This document shows, in pieces, positions 31,881-37,075 of a stretch of 37,075 nucleotides of DNA. The DNA comes from Peptococcaceae bacterium (GTDB lineage Bacteria > Bacillota > Desulfotomaculia > Desulfotomaculales > Pelotomaculaceae). Under the pieces are notes generated by a model. It searched no databases. It saw only the letters and a list, made by a program, of their open reading frames with translations, and had not been told where the DNA came from. The translations under genes were made by a program, and so were the position numbers. The DNA lies in assembly GCA_012518875.1 (NCBI GenBank), contig JAAYRI010000158.1:1-37075 (forward strand). The letters run 5' to 3'. The number at the start of each line of letters is the position of its first letter. Position 1 is the first letter of the stretch.

Positions 31881-33983
31881 TCACGATATGGTTATTTTGA
31901 CATCCAGTGCGCTGGCTCCCTGGTTGTAAGCAAATACAGGGTTAATGTCAATTTCATTAATTTCCGGGAAGTCTGAGACCAGCCTGGCTACCCGTCCCAC
32001 TATTTTTAAAACTGCATCAATATCGGCAGGCTTTTCACCCCGGTAGCCCCGTAGTAGCGTATAGGCCTTGGTTTCAGCAATCATGCTGTTGATCTCGCCT
32101 TGTGTCAGACCATCTGCTAATCGGAAGGACACATCCTTTAAAAGGTTGACATAAATGCCCCCCAATCCAAAGGCTAGTAAAGGCCCAAATTGGATATCCC
32201 TGGTCATACCGATAATTATTTCAATCCCCTTGGGCATCATTTTTTGCACCTCTACCCCATATACAGCTACGTGGGGCAGATAACGGTGAACATTGTCCAT
32301 TATTTCCACAAAACCGCTGCTTACCTTTTCCCGGGAATCTAGACCCACCTTTACCCCCCCCACATCTGTTTTATGCAAAATTTTGGGGGAGGCAATTTTT
32401 AATACCACCGGGTACCCCAAACGGTCTGCATGTGCTGCCGCCTCTTCGGGGTTTATGGCCAGAATAGTGGGTGCAGCCGGTATGCCGTAGGCGGATATTA
32501 TTTCTGCCGCTTCACTGCCCAGCAAGACCAGGCGGTTATCCCTTTTTACATCAAAGAGCGTGGCCTTGACGGTTTTTAGGTCCAGATCATTAAATGTCTG
32601 CTGCTCCGATGGGACGGTTGAATTTTTAATCCGGCTGTAGCTGACCATACCGCTAATGCTGGTTATGGCTGGTTCCGGAAAGGTAAAGCAGGGGATATGT
32701 GCATCTGAAAGTATTTTGGCTCCTTCTCCCAGTCTGGGACCGCCCATCATGGCTGCAAAAAGAGGTTTATGGGGGTACTCTTTTCTTAGCCCCACCATTG
32801 CCTTTGCTGTCTCCGCCGGTTCCGCTACAGCAGCAGGGCAAACCAGGACCACAGCACTGTCAACACCAGGATCAGCCAGGACCGTTTGTAGGGCGTAATG
32901 AAAACGATTCGCTCTGGCATCTCCCAATACATCAACCGGGTTATAGATATTAGACTCAGCAGGTAGATTGTTTCGCAAGGATTCTATTGTTTCTTTGGTA
33001 AATCTAGCCATTCTTAGATTTTTTTCTTCAATGTTGTCTGTGGCTATAATCCCGGGACCACCGGAATTGGTAATCACTGCCACCCGATCCCCCTGTGGTA
33101 TGGGTTGGTTGGCGAAGGCAACAGCCAAATCAAATAATTCAGACATGTTTTTAGCCCTAATCACGCCACTCTGTTGGAAGGCAGTATCATAGGCCAGATC
33201 GCTTCCGGCAAGAGCACCTGTATGGGAAGATGCAGCTTGTGCCCCGGCCTGACTGGTCCCTGACTTTAGGATCACAATCGGTTTTTTCCTACTGGCCCTT
33301 CGGGCCACATCCAGAAAATGTGTTCCATCTTCCACATCTTCTATATAGCAAAGTATAACCTTTGTGTTGGGGTCCTCAGAGGCATCTTCAATGAAGTCGG
33401 CTTCAGTCAGGTCTGCTTTATTACCAAGACTGATAAATTTGCTGAAGCCCAACCCCACCTGGTAGCTCCAGTCTAGAATAGATAGTACCATAGCGCCGCT
33501 CTGGGAGATAAAAGCAATTTCCCCCTTTAGGGGAAAACCAGCAGCAAACGTAGCATTGATCGGTGCATGGGTATCCATGAGGCCCACACAGTTGGGGCCC
33601 AGCATTCTCATGTTGTATTGGCGGCAAATTTCCAGCAGCTTTCGTTCTAGTTCCAATCCCTCCTTGCCTGTTTCTTTAAAGCCGGCAGTAATTACCACCA
33701 GGTATCTTAAACCCTTTTTGCCACAGGCGGTGGCAATTTCAAGGGACTTTCCTGCCGGTACCGACAAAACAGCCATTTCCACTGGTTCCGGTATTTTATT
33801 TACATCCGGGTAACATGGTAGTCCTTCTATTGTCGATTCTTTGGGATTGACAGGTATAATTTTGCCTTTATAACCACAGTCGATCATGTTTTTAACAATA
33901 ACATTGCCAATTTTGCCGGGAGATTTAGATGCGCCGATGATGGCTATAGATTTGGGATTGAATAGGCTGGCTAGTTCGCTCAA
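31881..33983 (-). CDS. ADP-forming acyl-CoA (acetyl-CoA) synthetase, fused alpha-beta
   Basis: A 700-residue NDP-forming acyl-CoA synthetase that interconverts an acyl-CoA, ADP and phosphate with the free acid, CoA and ATP. Domains in order are a CoA-binding Rossmann domain (GASKSPGKIGNVI near residue 17), a succinyl-CoA-ligase-like domain (LGPNCVGLMD, then SQSGAMV and the phosphohistidine region SSHTGALAGSD), and a C-terminal ATP-grasp domain (from about 475, with YPVVLKIASPKILHKTDVGGV). The alpha and beta parts are fused in one chain. The TTG start follows CAGGTGA. The enzyme can save ATP from acyl-CoA in fermentation or syntrophy. The actual acyl substrate is unknown. Confidence 0.92.
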   Translation of the reverse strand: MSELASLFNPKSIAIIGASKSPGKIGNVIVKNMIDCGYKGKIIPVNPKESTIEGLPCYPDVNKIPEPVEMAVLSVPAGKSLEIATACGKKGLRYLVVITAGFKETGKEGLELERKLLEICRQYNMRMLGPNCVGLMDTHAPINATFAAGFPLKGEIAFISQSGAMVLSILDWSYQVGLGFSKFISLGNKADLTEADFIEDASEDPNTKVILCYIEDVEDGTHFLDVARRASRKKPIVILKSGTSQAGAQAASSHTGALAGSDLAYDTAFQQSGVIRAKNMSELFDLAVAFANQPIPQGDRVAVITNSGGPGIIATDNIEEKNLRMARFTKETIESLRNNLPAESNIYNPVDVLGDARANRFHYALQTVLADPGVDSAVVLVCPAAVAEPAETAKAMVGLRKEYPHKPLFAAMMGGPRLGEGAKILSDAHIPCFTFPEPAITSISGMVSYSRIKNSTVPSEQQTFNDLDLKTVKATLFDVKRDNRLVLLGSEAAEIISAYGIPAAPTILAINPEEAAAHADRLGYPVVLKIASPKILHKTDVGGVKVGLDSREKVSSGFVEIMDNVHRYLPHVAVYGVEVQKMMPKGIEIIIGMTRDIQFGPLLAFGLGGIYVNLLKDVSFRLADGLTQGEINSMIAETKAYTLLRGYRGEKPADIDAVLKIVGRVARLVSDFPEINEIDINPVFAYNQGASALDVKITIS

Positions 33984-34080
33984 AATTTATTCACCTGCTT
34001 ATCCTTAGTCTAGTTGTTATGATGAACATAAACAGTGAAATATATGAGTGCAGGGAACAATATTATCTTCGGCATGACCA

Positions 34081-35373
34081 TCATTTTCTTATAACGAGCA
34101 GCCTTAGGGAAAAAAGCAGATGGAATAACAAGGACAGGATCATTATTGCCAGTAGCAAAAGGAGAAAAATGAGGAAAGTCTTGAATCCCAGGTAGGCCAA
34201 GCTGTTGTTCTGGAAATAATGGGTGGCGGCTATTGTAGGTGTAGTCACTTCCAGGTTTCCCATCCACCTGCAGGCCAGGTAGGTGTAAATGCCGGCCAGA
34301 CAGGTGTGACCAACCCGTGAAAGAATAAAGGGCAACATTCTAATATCGGTATCGGCAATCATGCTTGCTGCCTGGGCGTGAACGGAAATGCCGCTCCATG
34401 CCAGGATCATGCCCACGGCAATAACCTGCTGGCTCAATGGTACAGGTGCCTCGCTGGCTAATTTAGAGCCGATGGTCATTTCCAGAAAACCACTGCTCAA
34501 GGCCGGCAGGATATCAGGGGAAAAACCCAGTGGCAAAAGAAAAAAACCTAGTATTTCTGCAATACTACTGATGATGCCGGCAGCGCTGAGCAGTTTTATG
34601 ATTACTGAGAAGAGAATAATAAAGCCCCCGATGTTCAACAGGTTGGCAATAGATTTGCTTATAGCGTCACCGATGATTTTACCGGGAGGGCGTTTTTCCT
34701 TTCTTTGCACCTGCATCATGCGCCCCAGGGCCCTGACAACAGGGTTTCTTGATCCGGTACTGGTTTGGCGGGGCATACCGCCTTCCTTTAATGAATAAAA
34801 TCGCAGTATTAGACCCAGGGTAATGTTGGAAAGATAATGGGTACCGGCAATCAACACGCCTAGTCCCGGGTTATTGAACATACCAACGGCTACTGCTGCC
34901 AGCATGAAAAGGGGGCTGGAGTTGTTTGTAAATGACATCAACCGTTCTGCCTCGACCCTGCTGCATAAACCTTCCTTACGCAGTCTGGCAGTGACCATTG
35001 ACCCAATCGGATAGCCGGAGGTGAATCCTACTGCCATGACAAATGAGCCGGATCCGGGAACGTTAAACAGGGGACGCATTACCGGATCCAATAGCTCCCC
35101 CATAAAATGGACGAAGCCGAAGCTCATTAGCAGCTCGGAGGCAATAAAAAAGGGGAGCAGGGCTGGAAAAACTATATTCCACCAGGTTTTCAGGCCCAGT
35201 GCTGCTCCCTCAAACACGATTTGCGGACAAGAGACCATGCTCAGGACAAAAACCAATGCGGATAGTGTCCAAAGAAGACGAATGGCATCCCCACGCCGGG
35301 CGTTGTTCTTAAGTATAATGTTTATTGTCAGCAGGCTGACGATAATAAAAAAAAGCGTGATCAGCTTGGTCAA
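34081..35373 (-). CDS. ylbJ: Sporulation integral membrane protein YlbJ
   Basis: A 430-residue polytopic membrane protein of the nucleoside-recognition (Gate) family with about eight to ten hydrophobic segments. The segment FPALLPFFIASELLMSFG and the VGFTSGYPIGSMVTARL region with SFTNNSSPLFML are typical of YlbJ, which in Bacillus is made in the mother cell and is needed for the spore coat/cortex. The TTG start at 35373 has AGGAAGGTGG upstream. In Bacillus ylbJ lies near rsmD-coaD and the yceD homologue, as here. It is divergent from yceD. Confidence 0.92.
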   Translation of the reverse strand: MTKLITLFFIIVSLLTINIILKNNARRGDAIRLLWTLSALVFVLSMVSCPQIVFEGAALGLKTWWNIVFPALLPFFIASELLMSFGFVHFMGELLDPVMRPLFNVPGSGSFVMAVGFTSGYPIGSMVTARLRKEGLCSRVEAERLMSFTNNSSPLFMLAAVAVGMFNNPGLGVLIAGTHYLSNITLGLILRFYSLKEGGMPRQTSTGSRNPVVRALGRMMQVQRKEKRPPGKIIGDAISKSIANLLNIGGFIILFSVIIKLLSAAGIISSIAEILGFFLLPLGFSPDILPALSSGFLEMTIGSKLASEAPVPLSQQVIAVGMILAWSGISVHAQAASMIADTDIRMLPFILSRVGHTCLAGIYTYLACRWMGNLEVTTPTIAATHYFQNNSLAYLGFKTFLIFLLLLLAIMILSLLFHLLFSLRLLVIRK

Positions 35374-35450
35374 TACATATCCACCTTCCTATTTGCTTAG
35401 AAAAAGTATATTGCCTGTTGTCCGCCGGAATGAATAAAAAAGGAAATTTC

Positions 35451-35479
35451 TTGACAAAACCGGCCCTTCTTAATATAAT
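35451..35479 (+). promoter_or_regulatory. Consensus sigma-A promoter of yceD-rpmF
   Basis: TTGACA (35451-35456) and TATAAT (35474-35479) are both perfect with 17 bases between them. The predicted start is near 35486, giving a leader of about 22 bases before the TTG of yceD. Confidence 0.92.
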
Positions 35480-35507
35480 CTTATGGTGTTGAAATTGAGG
35501 TGATCAT

Positions 35508-36020
35508 TTGATACGGCTCGATGTGGCACAAATAAAAAGAAGCCCAGGTGATTTTGCTCGTTATGAGCTGGCAGTGGATTTACCGCCTATTACCTTTTCC
35601 GGTGAGAAAATCACCTTTGCCGGGCCGGTAAAAACTAACCTAACGGTTACCAATACTGGTGAAACTTTAACTATCCACGGATCAGCGGGGGGAAAACTAG
35701 AACTATCCTGCAGTCGTTGTCTACAGCCCTTTGATTACGATTATATGGTTTCTATTGATGAGGAGTACTCACTACTCCCGACGGGGGAGGCTAATGAAGA
35801 ACTGCAAACCTTTACAAGGGATTATATTGATCTTACCCCGGCTGTGATCAACAGTATTTTTCTCGGTCTACCGATGAAAGCAGTATGCACCGAGGATTGT
35901 CAAGGGCTGTGCTCCGTTTGTGGGGCTAATCTAAATAAAGAGAATTGCGGTTGTGCCCTTGAGGAAGGTGATCCCCGGTTTAGCGTTTTAAAAAAATTAT
36001 TAAAAAAGGATAAGAAATGA
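35508..36020 (+). CDS. yceD: YceD/DUF177 family protein
   Basis: A 170-residue DUF177 protein, known in bacteria and plastids for a role in 23S rRNA processing or accumulation and nearly always found before rpmF. The central LELSCSRCLQPFDYD and the C-terminal CTEDCQGLCSVCGANLNKENCGC cysteine cluster identify it and suggest zinc binding. The TTG start follows GAGGTGAT. It is driven by a consensus promoter and followed by rpmF after 20 bases. Confidence 0.93.
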   Translation: MIRLDVAQIKRSPGDFARYELAVDLPPITFSGEKITFAGPVKTNLTVTNTGETLTIHGSAGGKLELSCSRCLQPFDYDYMVSIDEEYSLLPTGEANEELQTFTRDYIDLTPAVINSIFLGLPMKAVCTEDCQGLCSVCGANLNKENCGCALEEGDPRFSVLKKLLKKDKK

Positions 36021-36040
36021 ACCCGAAGGGGGTGTAAATA

Positions 36041-36217
36041 ATGGCAGTACCAAAGAGGAAGGTTTCCAAGCAAAAAGGAAGGCAGCGGCGGGCGGCAAAC
36101 ATGAAAGCTGAGGCACCCGAACTGGTTGAATGCCCACAATGTCATGCTCTAATTATCCCTCATCATCTTTGCCCGGAGTGCGGCTATTATAAAGGCCGGG
36201 AGGTCATTGCCAAATAA
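36041..36217 (+). CDS. rpmF: 50S ribosomal protein L32, zinc-binding form
   Basis: A 58-residue L32 protein starting MAVPKRKVSKQKGRQRRA, with a zinc ribbon of two CXXC pairs (CPQC and CPEC) and the C-terminal GYYKGREVI. The ATG at 36041 follows GAAGGGGGTG. It is cotranscribed with yceD and followed by an intrinsic terminator. Confidence 0.97.
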   Translation: MAVPKRKVSKQKGRQRRAANMKAEAPELVECPQCHALIIPHHLCPECGYYKGREVIAK

Positions 36218-36233
36218 ATCAGCACCTTTAAAT

Positions 36234-36272
36234 GAGCCCACCCTGTTTCCAAGATGGGGCTTATTTTTTTTC
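36234..36272 (+). terminator. Intrinsic terminator after rpmF
   Basis: AGCCCA (36235-36240) pairs imperfectly with TGGGGCT (36255-36261), and TATTTTTTTTC follows. It would end the yceD-rpmF transcript just before the separate fapR promoter. Confidence 0.7.
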
Positions 36273-36278
36273 AACTGC

Positions 36279-36307
36279 TTGCAATATGGCAAAAGTTACA
36301 TTATACT
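36279..36307 (+). promoter_or_regulatory. Sigma-A promoter of fapR-plsX
   Basis: TTGCAA (36279-36284) and TATACT (36302-36307) lie 17 bases apart. The predicted start near 36314 is inside the FapR box, and the leader to ATG 36377 is about 63 bases. Confidence 0.75.
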
Positions 36308-36312
36308 GTTTT

Positions 36313-36329
36313 TTGGTACCTGGCACTAA
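36313..36329. promoter_or_regulatory. FapR operator
   Basis: The 17 bases TTGGTACCTGGCACTAA match the palindromic FapR site TTAGTACCTGGTACTAA (as I recall the consensus) at 15 positions. The site covers the predicted transcription start of fapR, so bound FapR would block its own operon and malonyl-CoA would release it. Confidence 0.8.
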
Positions 36330-36376
36330 GTTTATTACCTGCTATTATATTTATGTGGGGGTATGGGCATATACCA

Positions 36377-36940
36377 ATGAATAAAGCGGAGAGACAGCGG
36401 CGATTGGCCAGATATCTAGAATGTGATCCTTTTCTCACGGATGAGGACCTGGCCCAAATTCTCGACGTGAGTATCCAGACCATCCGGCTGGACAGGTTTG
36501 AACTAAAAATACCGGAGTTCAAGGAAAGGGTGCTTACTGTGGCCAAAAACCCCGGTTTGGTACCCAGAACACTTGCCGGTGGGGAAATGGTCGGGGACAT
36601 GGTGGATTTAGAGGTGGGATCATGTGGCATTTCTATTCTCACCGTCACGCCGGAAATGACCTTGAGTAAAACCCAGTATATCAGGGGACATCACCTTTTT
36701 GCCCAGGCCAACTCCCTGGCTGTTGCTGCTATTGATGCTGAGATAGCCTTGACCGGGATTGCCCGGGTATCCTTTAAACGTCCTGTTACCTGTGGGGAAA
36801 AGGTGTTGGCGCGGGCGTTAATTAAATCCAAAAAGGGTAATAAGTATATGGTAAAGGTTACTTCCCATGTTAAGGATGAAATCGTATTTGTGGGCCGGTT
36901 TTTAATTTTTGCTGTAGCGGAGGAGGCAAACCTTTTGTGA
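36377..36940 (+). CDS. fapR: FapR, malonyl-CoA-responsive repressor of lipid synthesis
   Basis: A 187-residue regulator with an N-terminal DeoR-like helix-turn-helix ([32 protein letters not shown] at about 20-52) and a C-terminal hotdog thioesterase-like domain that binds malonyl-CoA. The length agrees with B. subtilis FapR (188). The frame is open back to 36254, but that stretch contains the promoter and operator and is hydrophobic nonsense, so ATG 36377 is the start. The last codon overlaps plsX by 4 bases. The operator upstream predicts autoregulation. Confidence 0.95.
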   Translation: MNKAERQRRLARYLECDPFLTDEDLAQILDVSIQTIRLDRFELKIPEFKERVLTVAKNPGLVPRTLAGGEMVGDMVDLEVGSCGISILTVTPEMTLSKTQYIRGHHLFAQANSLAVAAIDAEIALTGIARVSFKRPVTCGEKVLARALIKSKKGNKYMVKVTSHVKDEIVFVGRFLIFAVAEEANLL

Positions 36941-37075
36941 TAATAGCAGTAGACGCTATGGGAGGAGATATGGCGCCGCGGGAGATAGTGCGGGGTGCCC
37001 TCCTTGCCGCCACTGAATACAATATTTCCCTAATTCTGGTCGGGGACGAAGAGCAAATACAGGCTGAATTAGGCC
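36937..37075 (+). CDS. plsX: Phosphate acyltransferase PlsX (partial, 3' end missing)
   Basis: The first 46 codons of PlsX, which makes acyl-phosphate from acyl-ACP for phospholipid synthesis. The start [21 protein letters not shown] is the family signature. The GTG start overlaps the fapR stop (GTGA) and follows GGAGGAGG. The gene runs off the right edge. It is the second gene of the FapR-controlled operon. Confidence 0.95.
   Translation, partial: MIIAVDAMGGDMAPREIVRGALLAATEYNISLILVGDEEQIQAELG

Noticed and set aside
36254-36376. 41-residue hydrophobic N-terminal extension of FapR resembling a membrane segment
   Set aside because: It contains the terminator tail, the promoter and the FapR operator, and FapR homologues start at the ATG at 36377.
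1-37075. Search for CRISPR arrays, transposases, phage genes, toxin-antitoxin pairs, tRNA and rRNA
   Set aside because: No regularly spaced repeats, no transposase or integrase motifs, and no tRNA-like or rRNA sequence were seen; gene order is that of a stable chromosomal core.

Overview
The window reads as a chromosomal segment of an endospore-forming Firmicute of the class Clostridia, most like the Peptococcaceae/Desulfotomaculum-Pelotomaculum group. This is inferred from gene content and order, since no rRNA is present. Evidence: the germination protease gpr and the sporulation membrane protein ylbJ; a Bacillus-like order remA-gmk-rpoZ-coaBC-priA-def-fmt-rsmB-rlmN-prpC-prkC-rsgA-rpe; frequent TTG and GTG starts with strong Shine-Dalgarno (SD) sequences; an archaeal-type fructose bisphosphatase; and an ADP-forming acyl-CoA synthetase. 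I see no tRNA, rRNA, insertion sequence, prophage or CRISPR array. Genes are tightly packed and the only gene-free stretches over 300 bases are 1364-1785, 21373-21764 (mostly the FMN riboswitch) and 27828-28140.

Layout. 1-78 is the tail of an unidentified gene. 269-1363 (minus) is a class V FBP aldolase/phosphatase with its own promoter. 1789-20428 is one long co-directional block: yicC, remA, gmk, rpoZ, coaBC, priA, def, fmt, a DUF116 membrane protein, rsmB, rlmN, then a phospho-signalling and cell-wall module (two FHA proteins, a PP2C phosphatase, a SEDS glycosyltransferase, a class B PBP and a PASTA Ser/Thr kinase), then rsgA and rpe. 20556-21372 holds two small regulators (ArsR type and GntR type). 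21408-25376 is the riboflavin operon ribD-ribE-ribBA-ribH under a consensus sigma-A promoter and an FMN riboswitch. 25447-25638 (minus) is rpmB, followed by recG (plus), gpr (minus), then rsmD, coaD and a coiled-coil protein (plus). 30818-35373 (minus) holds a DRTGG/P-loop protein, an ADP-forming acyl-CoA synthetase and ylbJ. 35451 to the end carries yceD, rpmF, fapR and the start of plsX.

How the genes work together. Most are housekeeping: nucleotide supply, CoA synthesis (coaBC, coaD), translation and its quality control (def, fmt, rsmB, rlmN, rsmD, rsgA, L28, L32), DNA repair and restart (priA, recG), flavin synthesis and control of fatty-acid synthesis (fapR, plsX). The kinase/phosphatase/FHA/SEDS/PBP block is a complete circuit coupling cell-wall muropeptide sensing to wall synthesis. 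Its order (fhaA-fhaB-phosphatase-rodA-pbpA-pknB) is the order known from Actinobacteria, but it sits inside a typical Firmicute locus.

Most notable points: the actinobacterial-style signalling module; an rsmD gene whose only sensible start is ATT; a close match to the FapR operator just downstream of a dedicated fapR promoter; a Pta-like DRTGG regulatory protein translationally linked to an acyl-CoA synthetase; and an unexplained recG-gpr intergenic region with an 11-bp tandem repeat, a possible interrupted micro-ORF and a strong hairpin. I did not find a clear previously undescribed defence or mobile system.
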